A stretch of DNA of 64,000 nt from JBFMCC01 sp037445635 (lineage in GTDB: Bacteria > Chloroflexota > Anaerolineae > Anaerolineales > Villigracilaceae). The position numbers were made by a program, and so were the translations under genes. The stretch covers positions 124,001-188,000 of the forward strand of contig JBBIKC010000001.1 of the NCBI GenBank assembly GCA_037445635.1. Direction: 5' to 3'. Positions 7,583 to 16,568 of the stretch are shown piece by piece. The first letter of the stretch is position 1, and each line of letters opens with the position of its first letter. The notes under the pieces are model-generated. The model was not told the DNA's origin. It did no database searches and saw only the letters and a list, made by a program, of their open reading frames with translations.

Positions 7583-8086
7583 ATGAGAACATATGTCAGA
7601 CTGTTGTTGTTAGCAGGCGTATGTGTTCTTCTGTTTCCTCAACCGGTCTTTGCTCAATATGGCGGATCCGAATGCTCCGAAGCCATTTGTTCAGTAGAAC
7701 AAGAAGGTAATTGTGGTGCCTTGGGTTGCGCGGCGGATGAAGCAATGTTTCTTTATTCAAACTGCTCAAACGGTGCTAGGTGCGAACTTTGCCAAAAAGT
7801 GTCCGCGTGTACGCAACCGCCGGGGTGCTATTGGCAGCAGACGTACGACTGCGGCGGGGGGACATGCGGCTGCGGCGAAATCCGCACCGCAACCCAATGG
7901 TGCGGCAACCCTCCGGTCCACACCGCCGATGCCTGTACAGCCGATGCGACGTGCTGTGTCGGCTGTTCGAGTTCCTGCAGTGCGGACCCGACGAATACCC
8001 CTGTGCCGCCGACCTCCGCTGGGACATCGGCTACACCTTCGGCACCGCCTATTTTTTCAGCCAGCGGGAAATCAAATTCAAAATGA
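7583..8086 (+). CDS. Secreted cysteine-rich protein, function unknown
   Basis: A 167-residue protein starting at ATG 7583 with a clear signal peptide (MRTYVRLLLLAGVCVLLFP, ending near VFAQ). The mature part has about 20 cysteines in C-x-C, CCVGC and CSSSCS clusters, followed by a Pro/Thr/Ser-rich tail, suggesting a disulfide-stabilised extracellular domain linked to a flexible stalk. An upstream TTG at 7547 would place 12 residues before the signal and is less likely. It starts 47 bases after the lipoprotein gene, so co-transcription is possible. Its last 38 bases overlap the 3' end of the convergent DUF2905 gene, so the C terminus may have been altered. Confidence 0.65.
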   Translation: MRTYVRLLLLAGVCVLLFPQPVFAQYGGSECSEAICSVEQEGNCGALGCAADEAMFLYSNCSNGARCELCQKVSACTQPPGCYWQQTYDCGGGTCGCGEIRTATQWCGNPPVHTADACTADATCCVGCSSSCSADPTNTPVPPTSAGTSATPSAPPIFSASGKSNSK

Positions 8087-8282
8087 TCGTCAACACCACC
8101 GACACCACAATCGAAGTCGTGATTGGGAAATAAAACGATCCGTTCTCGCCTTCGATGCGGATGTCCCCGGGCAGGCGGCCGAGGGGAATCCCGAACTTCG
8201 CGGCGAGATACACCCCTCCGCCGATGAGGAACAGGGCGATGCCGCCAAGCATGAGGTAACGGGCGATGTTCTCCATAATCAT
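8049..8282 (-). CDS. DUF2905 family membrane protein
   Basis: A 77-residue protein with two transmembrane helices (about residues 10-30 and 53-72) separated by the family's conserved linker FGIPLGRLPGDIRIEGENGS followed by FYFPITTS. This layout matches DUF2905, a small inner-membrane family of unknown function often found beside ruvB and queA. It lies downstream of ruvB on the same strand, separated by a palindromic repeat. Confidence 0.88.
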   Translation of the reverse strand: MIMENIARYLMLGGIALFLIGGGVYLAAKFGIPLGRLPGDIRIEGENGSFYFPITTSIVVSVVLTIILNLISRWLKK

Positions 8283-8287
8283 AGTCT

Positions 8288-8371
8288 GTCATTGCGAGGA
8301 GGCGTTCGTTGCCGACGAAGCAATCTCCTCATTTGATGGGATTGCTTCGCGCCTTCGGCGCTCGCAATGAC
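8288..8371. repeat. Palindromic dispersed repeat (TCATTGCGAG family)
   Basis: The ends GTCATTGCGAG and CTCGCAATGAC are perfect inverted copies, and the interior carries the paired motifs GAAGCAATC and GATTGCTTC, so the whole element folds into a long hairpin. Related copies are at 13053-13081 (half) and 26494-26611. Confidence 0.8.
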
Positions 8372-8372
8372 A

Positions 8373-9392
8373 CTATAGTAACCGCGGCTGTCCTTCCTCC
8401 GTGTACTTCAACCCCAAATGCTCATACGCGGACCTGGTCGCCACGCGTCCCTGCGGGGTTCTATCGAGGAAACCGAGTTGCAGGAGATACGGCTCGACCA
8501 CGTCCATGATCGTGTCCTGCTCCTCGCTGATGGAGGCGGCGATGGTGTTCAGGCCCACAGGTCCGCCGCCATATTTTTCGATGATGGTGCGCAGGACGCG
8601 GCGATCCACGTCGTCGAGTCCGAGCGGATCCACCTGCAACAAGTCCAGCGCTTCTTTCGCGACCTTCGACGTGATCACGCCATCCGCGCGGACCTGGGCA
8701 TAATCGCGGACGCGGCGCAGGAGGCGCAAGGCGACACGCGGAGTCCCTCGCGCGCGGCGCGCGATCTCTTCGACGCCATCCTCCGCGACATCCACTTTCA
8801 ACATCCCAGCGGCGCGCGTGACGATGGCTTGCATCGCGTCCAGGTCATAGTAATCCAGCCGATAGACCGCGCCGAATCTCGCGCGCAGCGGCGCCGTGAC
8901 CAAAGCGAGTCGGGTGGTGGCTCCAACTACTGTAAAGCGCGGCAGTTTCAATCGAATGGACCGCGCCGACGGGCCCTTGCCGATGACGATGTCCAGGGAG
9001 AAGTCTTCCATCGCGGGATACAGCACTTCCTCCACCGCGCGTCCGAGGCGGTGTATTTCGTCAATGAACAGCACATCGCCCTGACGCAAGTTGGTGAGGA
9101 TCGCCGCCAGGTCGCCGGCGCGCTCGATGGCAGGTCCCGATGTGATTTTTATGTTCACGCCCATCTCGTTGGCGACCACGTGCGCGAGGGTGGTCTTGCC
9201 GAGACCGGGCGGCCCATAGAACAAAACATGATCCAGCGCCTCGCCGCGTCCGCGCGCCGCCGCGATCAGGATGGCGAGATTCTCCTTCACCTGATTCTGG
9301 CCGATGAGATCGGTCAGTTTCTGCGGGCGCAGGGCGTTGTCCACGCGGTCGTCGGGTTTGGCTTCGGGGTCGAGGGGGCGCGGTTTGGTCAT
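8373..9392 (-). CDS. ruvB: Holliday junction branch migration ATPase RuvB
   Basis: A 339-residue AAA+ motor that drives RuvAB branch migration during recombination and repair. Walker A (GPPGLGKTT), Walker B (DVLFIDEIHRLGR), sensor 1 (VVGATTRLAL), the arginine-finger region (APLRARFG) and the C-terminal winged-helix domain (VDPLGLDDVDRRVL to TPQGRVAT) are all present. ATG at 9392 is chosen; a TTG 8 codons upstream would add residues encoded partly by the adjacent hairpin. ruvA and ruvC are not in the window. Confidence 0.97.
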   Translation of the reverse strand: MTKPRPLDPEAKPDDRVDNALRPQKLTDLIGQNQVKENLAILIAAARGRGEALDHVLFYGPPGLGKTTLAHVVANEMGVNIKITSGPAIERAGDLAAILTNLRQGDVLFIDEIHRLGRAVEEVLYPAMEDFSLDIVIGKGPSARSIRLKLPRFTVVGATTRLALVTAPLRARFGAVYRLDYYDLDAMQAIVTRAAGMLKVDVAEDGVEEIARRARGTPRVALRLLRRVRDYAQVRADGVITSKVAKEALDLLQVDPLGLDDVDRRVLRTIIEKYGGGPVGLNTIAASISEEQDTIMDVVEPYLLQLGFLDRTPQGRVATRSAYEHLGLKYTEEGQPRLL

Positions 9393-9414
9393 GGCACGAT
9401 TATAACTTTGATTC

Positions 9415-9447
9415 AAAAACCAGGTTTCTCAAAGAAACCTGGTTTTT
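9415..9447 (-). terminator. Intrinsic terminator of the ABC efflux operon
   Basis: AAAAACCAGGTTTCT and AGAAACCTGGTTTTT form a perfect 15-bp stem with a 3-base loop, flanked by A and T runs on either side. It lies just past the stop of the adaptor gene (9456) and could also act on plus-strand transcription. Nearly the same hairpin arms recur at 53711-53743. Confidence 0.75.
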
Positions 9448-9455
9448 TTGTTCCA

Positions 9456-10478
9456 CTACTCCATCGGCTCAAACGTGACTTCGACGGTCATGCCCCACAG
9501 GGCGCGCGGATCAATCGAATCCACTTTGATTTTCACTTCGTACAGAATATCGCCGCCCAGGGACGTGAACGCCTGACTGATGGATTCGACCTCGCCCGTC
9601 ATCGGCGCGTCGGGCAGGGCATCCGCCAGAATCGTGACAGGCTGACCGACGGAAATCTTGACCACTTCCAGTTCGGTCAGGTCGCTGGTCTCGACGTACC
9701 ACGCGCGGGTATCCGCGATCTTCACCGCCCACGTCTCGGGCCCGACCTGCTCGCCGACTCCCACATTCACATCCATCACCACGCCGTCGAACGGCGCGAC
9801 GACCGCGAACGCGGCCACGCCGGACTTTGCCGCGTTCAGGCGCGCCTCCAGCAGCGCCAGTTGATCCACATCGGGACCATCCTTCACGCGTTCGTAGGCG
9901 CGCTGGGCCTCCTCGAAGAGCGCCTTCTTGAGAGCAAGGTTGGCGTCCGCGTCGGCGATGGTCTCCTCGTCGGCTTCGGTCTTGTACGTCTTGAGCTGCG
10001 GCACACGGACGGGGCCGCCCGGGGTCATGACCGTGCCGACAACGACTCGCTCATACTTGATTTCTTCGTCGAGCGCTTCGCGGTAATCCTTCGCGTCGTC
10101 GTAATCCTCCTCGGCCTTGTCCAAAGCGATGAGCGCCAGGGCGCGCGCCGCGTCCGCCGACTCGCGCAGATCGTCCAGCGCCTGCTGCGCGCTGACCAGT
10201 TCGAGCAGCGCGGCCGAATAGGCCGCGTCGGATTCGGAGCCCAGGCGCGCCAGCACATCCCCCGCGCGGACCGTATCGCCCGCCTCCACCAGGACCTCGG
10301 TCACGGTGCCGCGCGCCTGGAAGGACAGCGCCGCGTCGGCGCGCGGGACCAGGTGTCCCTCCGCGATGACCGCCGAAGCGGGAAGGGCCGTCGGCGTCGG
10401 AGTGGACGCGTCGGTCTTCGTCCCGCAGGCCGCGAGCAGGAGAGAGAGTCCTAGGAGCAGAAAATAGATTTTTTTCAT
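9456..10478 (-). CDS. HlyD/MacA-type periplasmic-adaptor-like lipoprotein
   Basis: A 340-residue membrane-fusion-protein homologue with a lipoprotein signal (LLLGLSLLLAAC, Cys18). A biotinyl-lipoyl-like half-motif (GTVTEVLVEAGDTVRAGDVL) precedes a long alpha-helical coiled coil (about residues 85-225), the second half-motif (APFDGVVMDVNVGVGEQV) and beta-barrel segments (VGQPVTILADALP). In Gram-negative bacteria such adaptors bridge the inner-membrane pump to an outer-membrane channel; in a Chloroflexota cell it would sit anchored on the outer face of the membrane. It is the last gene of the efflux operon, 120 bases after the permease across a tandem repeat. Confidence 0.85.
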   Translation of the reverse strand: MKKIYFLLLGLSLLLAACGTKTDASTPTPTALPASAVIAEGHLVPRADAALSFQARGTVTEVLVEAGDTVRAGDVLARLGSESDAAYSAALLELVSAQQALDDLRESADAARALALIALDKAEEDYDDAKDYREALDEEIKYERVVVGTVMTPGGPVRVPQLKTYKTEADEETIADADANLALKKALFEEAQRAYERVKDGPDVDQLALLEARLNAAKSGVAAFAVVAPFDGVVMDVNVGVGEQVGPETWAVKIADTRAWYVETSDLTELEVVKISVGQPVTILADALPDAPMTGEVESISQAFTSLGGDILYEVKIKVDSIDPRALWGMTVEVTFEPME

Positions 10479-10500
10479 GGTTCACCTTTGTTCAATTTAA

Positions 10501-10598
10501 CCAACAGCCATTCGCCAACAGCCAATCGCCAACAGCCATTCGCCAACAGCCATTCGCCAACAGCCATTCGCTAACAGCCATTCGCCAACAGCCAACAG
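10501..10598. repeat. Seven tandem copies of a 14-bp unit
   Basis: Seven units of CCAACAGCCATTCG, each exactly 14 bases and differing at 0-4 positions, fill the gap between the permease stop codon (10599) and the adaptor start. They lie inside the predicted operon transcript. Confidence 0.9.
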
Positions 10599-13052
10599 CT
10601 ATTCATACGCGAGCACCTCGCGAATCGTCAGCCGCGCTGCGTTGCGCGCCGGCAGAACGCTGCCGAGAGCGGAAAGAATCAACACCAGTCCCAGCCAGAT
10701 GGCGTAACCCGACCAGGTGAAGATCACGTCAATCGGCGTCTCGAAGATCGCCAGGCTGACGATGGTGGAGAGCAGATACGTGAACGGCACGGAAAGTACG
10801 ACCGCCAGCGCGAACGAGATCAGGCCGATGACCACGCCCTCGGCGATGACCGTGCGCATCACGGCCTTGTCGTCCGCGCCGATGGCGCGCATCACGCCGA
10901 TCTCGCGCGTGCGCTCGAGCACATTCATGCCCATCGTGCCCGTCAGCCCCATCGAGCCGACGATGGCCGTCAGCACGGCCATGATGAGCAGGAAGACGAC
11001 CAGCGTGTCGAGGCTTTCAACGGCGGTATCCATCGAAGCCTGCCCCGCCTCGGCGCGATGCACTTTGAATCCGTTGTCGCGGAAGAAGCGGTCAATAGTT
11101 TCGCCCATCGCGTCCTGATACGGACGGTCGTGGCGATCGGTGACGATCTTGAACGAATAGGCGCGGTTCGCCAGATCGTTCACGTGAGAGATGTATTCGT
11201 AGGGCGCGTAGGCCAGCATGCCCTCGCGGTCCACGAACTTGAAGATGCCCACCACTTCCCAGGTTTCTTCCTCGCCGTCAATCTTGACGGGCAGGCTGTC
11301 GCCAGGACTTAGGTCGGGGTAGTATTTCAGCGCCGCTTCACTGATGGCAAACCTGCGCACATCGTCGGCGCGGATCCAGCGTCCCTGCACGAGAATGGGT
11401 TCGATCAGTTTGCTGTCGGCGGGCGGGCCGAATAGATTGATGTTTTCGAGCACGCCGCCGTTTTCATCCAGCAACTCTCCGCTCACGAACTGCCAGCCCT
11501 CCACGTCCACCACGCCCTCGACCTGCATCGCCGTCTGCTCCACCTCGCGCAGGCGGTAGGGCGCGTCGAAATCCAGCGACACATCCGCCACGAAATAGCG
11601 GCTGATGGCGCCGATGTAATCGTGCAGGGTGACGCGCACGTTGAAGACCGCGATGAAGATCGCGCCGCCCATCGTCAGGGTGAACAGTGTCAACAGAAGA
11701 CGGCTTCGGCGGCGGAACGTGTTGCGCATCGAAATCAACAGCGGACGCGGGATGTGCAGTCCGCGTTTGGCAAGCAGGATGGCGATCCGAGTCTGGAGCG
11801 CTTCGCCGCGCGTCACCCGCGTCGGACTCCCTTTCAGCCTGCCCCCTTCGGCCCGCGCGCCTTCCCCGCTGATGGCTTTCAGCACGGTGATGCGCGAGCC
11901 GCTGACCACAGGCGCGAGTCCCGCCACGAGCGGCACCAGCATCCCGACCAGAACCTGGACGACGAACGCGAACGGCACGATGCGATAGCCGAGGATGTTG
12001 AAGTTCAACTGGTCGGCGATGAACAGCGCCAGTCCGTACGCACCCTGTCCGCCCAATGGAACGGCAATCATCAAAGCCAGTATGCCGAAGGCAAGGATCA
12101 ACGCCAGATACATCAACAGCACCTGGCGGTTGCGTCCGCCCACCAGTTTTATTACTCCGATGTGACGCAGGTGCTGGTTGAGCAGGGCATTCAACGTGTT
12201 GGCAATCAGCGAACTGGACAGGAACACGACCAGCACGCCCAGCGCGGCCAGGATGCCCAGGATGGCGTTGATCGTATCGGTCAACGGATGCTTGTGTGTC
12301 TCCGAGAAGCGCGTGCGGATGACGACCGTCCCGCCTTTTTCGAGTTTGTCCTTCAACTCCGCGCCCGCCTCGCGGATGTGGAACAGGTCATCGCCGCCTT
12401 CCGCGACGGTGGCATAAATGCGGTTGAACGCCAGCGGCTGTTTGAAGTATTGCAGGGTGGTCATCGTGATGTAGGCGTGCGGCGCGGCCAGAAAGTCGCC
12501 CGCGCCCGTGGCCGTATCCTGCACGATGCCGACGATGGGCAAAGTCTTCACCGAGCCATCGGGCAGTTGAAATTCCAGCAGGCCGCCGACTGCCGCGCCT
12601 CGCACGTGTTCGAGCACGTCGCGTTCCAAGACCACCTCGCGCTTCTGCGGGATGGCGGTCCCCTCCAGCGGGAGGAGCAGGTTGACCTTGTTCTGCTCGA
12701 AATCGTCGAACGCCACCACGTCCAGCGTCGTCCATTGACTCGTCCCCGGGGCGCGCACGCGCACGTTGAAGACGCGGCGCCCCTCGGCTTCGTCCACCAG
12801 CCTGGAATTGCGGACGGTAGCCAGCACGTCGTCGTCGAAGTCCGCCATGCGCAATTCGATGTTGGCGGGATGATTCGACGCGTAGGAAACGCCCATGTCC
12901 GTGGAAATGATCTCGTACGCGCCCGTGATGACGCCAATGGAAAACACGCCCACCGCGATGGATAGCACCACCAGCAGTGTGCGGGCCTTGTTATCGAGCA
13001 AATCGTGAATGACTTTCCGCCAGCGAGGTCTCAGCATAGGTTCAAATAGCAT
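10599..13052 (-). CDS. ABC transporter permease, two FtsX/MacB-type domains
   Basis: An 817-residue permease with two repeats, each built of a membrane segment, a large extracytoplasmic MacB-PCD-like domain and three further helices. The first unit has helices near residues 18-40, 275-300, 320-345 and 365-390; the second starts near RLLLTLFTLTMGGAIFIAVF and ends with the C-terminal FtsX signature around MGMNVLERTREIGVMRAIGA and SVLPARNAARLTIREVLAYE. Such permeases move lipoproteins, peptides or drugs out of the membrane. The ATG at 13052 is preferred because it follows the ATPase stop by one base (TGACATG); a TTG upstream lies inside a repeat and an ATG at 13037 is also possible. Confidence 0.88.
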   Translation of the reverse strand: MLFEPMLRPRWRKVIHDLLDNKARTLLVVLSIAVGVFSIGVITGAYEIISTDMGVSYASNHPANIELRMADFDDDVLATVRNSRLVDEAEGRRVFNVRVRAPGTSQWTTLDVVAFDDFEQNKVNLLLPLEGTAIPQKREVVLERDVLEHVRGAAVGGLLEFQLPDGSVKTLPIVGIVQDTATGAGDFLAAPHAYITMTTLQYFKQPLAFNRIYATVAEGGDDLFHIREAGAELKDKLEKGGTVVIRTRFSETHKHPLTDTINAILGILAALGVLVVFLSSSLIANTLNALLNQHLRHIGVIKLVGGRNRQVLLMYLALILAFGILALMIAVPLGGQGAYGLALFIADQLNFNILGYRIVPFAFVVQVLVGMLVPLVAGLAPVVSGSRITVLKAISGEGARAEGGRLKGSPTRVTRGEALQTRIAILLAKRGLHIPRPLLISMRNTFRRRSRLLLTLFTLTMGGAIFIAVFNVRVTLHDYIGAISRYFVADVSLDFDAPYRLREVEQTAMQVEGVVDVEGWQFVSGELLDENGGVLENINLFGPPADSKLIEPILVQGRWIRADDVRRFAISEAALKYYPDLSPGDSLPVKIDGEEETWEVVGIFKFVDREGMLAYAPYEYISHVNDLANRAYSFKIVTDRHDRPYQDAMGETIDRFFRDNGFKVHRAEAGQASMDTAVESLDTLVVFLLIMAVLTAIVGSMGLTGTMGMNVLERTREIGVMRAIGADDKAVMRTVIAEGVVIGLISFALAVVLSVPFTYLLSTIVSLAIFETPIDVIFTWSGYAIWLGLVLILSALGSVLPARNAARLTIREVLAYE

Positions 13053-13081
13053 GTCATTGCGAGCGGAGCGAAGCAATCTCC
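13053..13081. repeat. Half copy of the TCATTGCGAG repeat at an ATPase/permease junction
   Basis: GTCATTGCGAG followed by CGGAGCGAAGCAATCTCC matches one arm of the repeats at 8288 and 26494. On the coding strand it encodes the last residues and the TGA stop of the ABC ATPase and abuts the permease start. Confidence 0.75.
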
Positions 13082-13820
13082 TGATCTGTACGACTGTCGC
13101 GAATCAACACACCATCCGCAATGACGATATTCCGCGTCGTGCGCGCCGTCAGCGACGGGTCGTGCGTGACCATCACCACGGTCTTGCCGCCGTCAACCAG
13201 TTTCTCGAACAGGTCAATGATGGCATCCGCGGAACGCGAATCGAGGTTGCCCGTCGGCTCATCCGCGACGAGCAGGGGCGGGTCGCACGCCAAAGCGCGC
13301 GCGATGGCCGTGGCCTGCTGCTGTCCCGTGGACACGGCCGCGGGCAGTTTGCTGGCCTGCTTCTCCAGACCCACCAGCGCGAGCAATTCCTTCGCCCGTT
13401 TCGGACGCTCGTCGAAATCGTACATGTCCGCGTAATCCATCGGCAGCATCACGTTTTCGAGCAGGGTCAGCATGGGCAGTAACTGAAAGAATTGAAATAC
13501 GATGCCCAGGTTTCGTCCGCGCCACTTCGAACGCTCGCTCTCGGTCACGCCCGTGTAAATGTCCTTGCCGCCCACCACCACCCGCCCCGCGGTCGGATGG
13601 TCAATGCCGGTGATCATGTTCAACAGCGTGGACTTGCCGCTTCCCGACTTGCCGACGATGGATACAAATTCACCTCGAAGAATGGACAAGTTGATTCCCT
13701 TAAGGACAACAAATTCTCCCGCCGCGTTCTTGAACGTCTTGACCAGCCCGTGCATCTCGATCATGGGAGAGATCATCAAACCGTCTTCGCGGACCTCCTC
13801 CCTTCGCGGTGAAATCGAAT

Positions 13821-13824
<4 letters not shown>
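13054..13824 (-). CDS. ABC transporter ATP-binding protein (MacB/LolD type)
   Basis: A 256-residue ATPase with Walker A (GKSGSGKST), Q-loop (GIVFQFFQLLPMLT), signature region (AAVSTGQQQATAIARALA), Walker B (LLVADEPTGNLD) and H-switch (VMVTHD). The signature reads S-T-G-Q where LSGGQ is usual, a mild deviation. The C-terminal EIASLRSQ and the stop codon are supplied by a dispersed palindromic repeat. Its ATG overlaps the stop of the preceding ATPase by 4 bases. With two ATPases and one double-domain permease, the complex may use a heterodimeric nucleotide-binding pair; this is inference. Confidence 0.92.
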
Positions 13825-14567
<743 letters not shown>

Positions 14568-14729
14568 AACAATTTCCGCACCACACATAGAAAAACGGTC
14601 GCCGCGGCAACCGTCGGGAGGCGTGCCTTACGAAAGGTATTTTACTCTTGTACCCATCTGGCTGTATAAGAGTTGGATTAGAATAAGCCTGAGATGTTTT
14701 GAGAGTCCCGTTAATTAAAATAGCCGCCT

Positions 14730-15344
14730 ATGCCCAAACTCGCCCATTTGAAATTCAACGATCCCGCACCCGACCTCGAACTGCTGACTGCCGAGGGTAA
14801 TCTTCTCAGGCTCTCCGCCCTATGGCAAAAGCAGACTCTGGTGCTGGCCTTCACGCGTCACTTCGGCTGTCCGCAATGCAAGGAAATGACCGAGCAACTG
14901 GCGGGAGCCAAACCGCAACTCGAAGCGCGCGGCCTGACGCTGGCCCTCGTCACGCAGGGGACAGCAGAACAGGCCAAAGCCTTTTGCGAGGAGCGCGCCC
15001 CGGGCGTGTTGTGCCTGGCAGACCCGAAACGCGCTGCCTACGCGGCGTATGGTCTCGGCCGCGGCACGGCATATCAGACTCTGCTCGCGCCGCGCATCTG
15101 GAAGTCCAACCGCCGTTTGAAAGAGACGAAGGGCTGGGACTCAGAGACGCCGCCAAAAGGCCAGGATGCTTTCGTCATGTCCGGCACGTTCATCATTGGA
15201 ACCGACGGGCGCATCCGCCTGCCCTATTATTATGAAGACATCACCGACCATCCGCCCGTGGATTTGCTCCTGCACGGCGTGATGGGCGTGGATTGGGGCA
15301 AGCCCATCGAAGGACCCATCAAGCCCGAGGATGGAGACAAATGA
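14730..15344 (+). CDS. Peroxiredoxin-like protein (AhpC/TSA-2 type)
   Basis: A 204-residue thioredoxin-fold protein. After the N-terminal NDPAPDLELLTAEGN it has the redox motif FTRHFGCPQCKEM (Cys-Pro-x-Cys), the position where the protein at 3178-3663 has Sec-Pro-x-Cys. The later part FVMSGTFIIGTDGRIRLPYY completes the fold. Residues 110-150 contain a Lys/Trp-rich insertion. It probably reduces peroxides or disulfides. A TAAAAT box lies 8 bases before the ATG. Its stop overlaps the start of an FtsX permease, so it belongs to an ABC export operon, an unusual partner whose meaning is not evident. Confidence 0.8.
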   Translation: MPKLAHLKFNDPAPDLELLTAEGNLLRLSALWQKQTLVLAFTRHFGCPQCKEMTEQLAGAKPQLEARGLTLALVTQGTAEQAKAFCEERAPGVLCLADPKRAAYAAYGLGRGTAYQTLLAPRIWKSNRRLKETKGWDSETPPKGQDAFVMSGTFIIGTDGRIRLPYYYEDITDHPPVDLLLHGVMGVDWGKPIEGPIKPEDGDK

Positions 15345-16504
15345 AAAGCCTCTCGCTTGCTGCATATCTTGCCTTCAAGGAAGTCATCCGCAATCGCGGG
15401 CGTTTCCTGCTGGTCGGCCTGGTCATCGCGCTGATCACCCTGCTGGTGTTGTTCATTGCCGCGCTCGGCGAGGGGCTGGCGGACTCCAACCGCCAGTATC
15501 TTTCGCGGCTGGATGCAGACCTGCTGGTCTATCTCGAAAAATCGGACTTCATCATCCCCTCCAGCCGCGTGGAAAAGTCCATCGTGCGCGTCATTCGACG
15601 GGTGGAGGGGGTCGCCGACGCCGGGCCGATCGCCGCCTCCAACACGGCCATCCTCCTGCCCGACGGCGAAGCGCTGAAGGTTTCGTTGATCGGCATCGAA
15701 GCGGGCACGCCCGGCGCGCCTGCGGTGATCGAAGGGGAAAACTTGAGCGGCGAACTGGCGCAGGAAGTGGTGATTGACCGAAATGTCCTCCTGCGCACGG
15801 ATATTAAGATCGGCGACCGCATCACCATCCGCTCCACGCAGGGCACCTCGGACGAGTTCTACACCCTGAAAGTCGTCGGCGTGAGCGACGGGCAGTTGTA
15901 CACGTTCGCCCCTTCCATTTTCGTTTCCTATTCGAACTGGGATCAGATGCGTACCAAATCGGATGCGGAAGTGGGCCGCGAGAGCACGACGGTCAACGTC
16001 GTTGCCGTGAAAGTTGCCGATGGCTTCACGCCCGAAACGGTCAAAGCCAATATCCTGGCGCGCGTCGAAAACGTCGAGGTGGCCGATATTCAAACCGCGA
16101 TCGAAAATGTGCCCGGCTATTCCGCCCAGCAGAGCACCGTTCAAACGCAGGCCATATTCACACTGCTGATCGGCGTGCTGGTCATCGGCGGATTCTTCCA
16201 GATACAGATCCTGCAAAAGGTGCCGCAGATCGGTGTATTGAAGGCCATCGGCGCATCGAACGCGGTGGTCGGTGCGGCGGCTGTGATCCAGATCATCATC
16301 GTCACGGTCTTCGGCGTGGCCATCGGCGGCGGGCTGTCGTATCTGTTCTCGCTGAGTTTCCCGCCCACCGTCCCGATTGTTTTCAACGGCACAGCCTCGG
16401 CGGTTGCAATCACCGCGTTGTTGTTGATCGGCCCAATCGGCGGGCTGGTGTCCATCGTTTACGCAGTACGCATCGAACCGCTGAAGGCTTTGAGGTTGTC
16501 ATAA
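15341..16504 (+). CDS. ABC transporter permease, FtsX family (DevC-like)
   Basis: A 387-residue permease with an N-terminal helix (residues 20-42, RFLLVGLVIALITLLVLFIA), an extracytoplasmic domain to about residue 265, and three C-terminal helices (about 270-295, 312-335, 355-378) around LQKVPQIGVLKAIGAS, the FtsX coupling motif. One FtsX domain means the pump would work as a dimer. ATG 15341 overlaps the previous stop (ATGA). It pairs with the ATPase at 16569; no adaptor gene follows, although the HlyD-like lipoprotein of the divergent operon could serve. Confidence 0.9.
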   Translation: MKSLSLAAYLAFKEVIRNRGRFLLVGLVIALITLLVLFIAALGEGLADSNRQYLSRLDADLLVYLEKSDFIIPSSRVEKSIVRVIRRVEGVADAGPIAASNTAILLPDGEALKVSLIGIEAGTPGAPAVIEGENLSGELAQEVVIDRNVLLRTDIKIGDRITIRSTQGTSDEFYTLKVVGVSDGQLYTFAPSIFVSYSNWDQMRTKSDAEVGRESTTVNVVAVKVADGFTPETVKANILARVENVEVADIQTAIENVPGYSAQQSTVQTQAIFTLLIGVLVIGGFFQIQILQKVPQIGVLKAIGASNAVVGAAAVIQIIIVTVFGVAIGGGLSYLFSLSFPPTVPIVFNGTASAVAITALLLIGPIGGLVSIVYAVRIEPLKALRLS

Positions 16505-16568
16505 TGATGTCCTTCGACTGCGGCTTTCGACGATCATCCGCGCCTCTTGAGAGTAATGACAAGAAACC

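Noticed and set aside
7713..8336. Alternative frames over the Cys-rich gene and DUF2905
   Set aside because: Arg-rich shadows; the Cys-rich frame has a signal peptide and DUF2905 has its family motif.
8418..10454. A 678-codon plus-strand open frame across ruvB and the HlyD-like gene
   Set aside because: Antisense shadow of two well-supported genes, rich in His and Arg as expected for such shadows in GC-rich DNA.
10501..10598. CRISPR array
   Set aside because: Units are 14 bp and directly adjacent with no spacers.
11622..12965. 447-codon plus-strand frame over the ABC permease
   Set aside because: Antisense shadow; low-complexity Q/H/R composition and no family.
14568..14729. tRNA or structured RNA in the divergent gap between ABC operons
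   Set aside because: Only an ACGGT/ACCGT stem was found; no cloverleaf or known riboswitch core.
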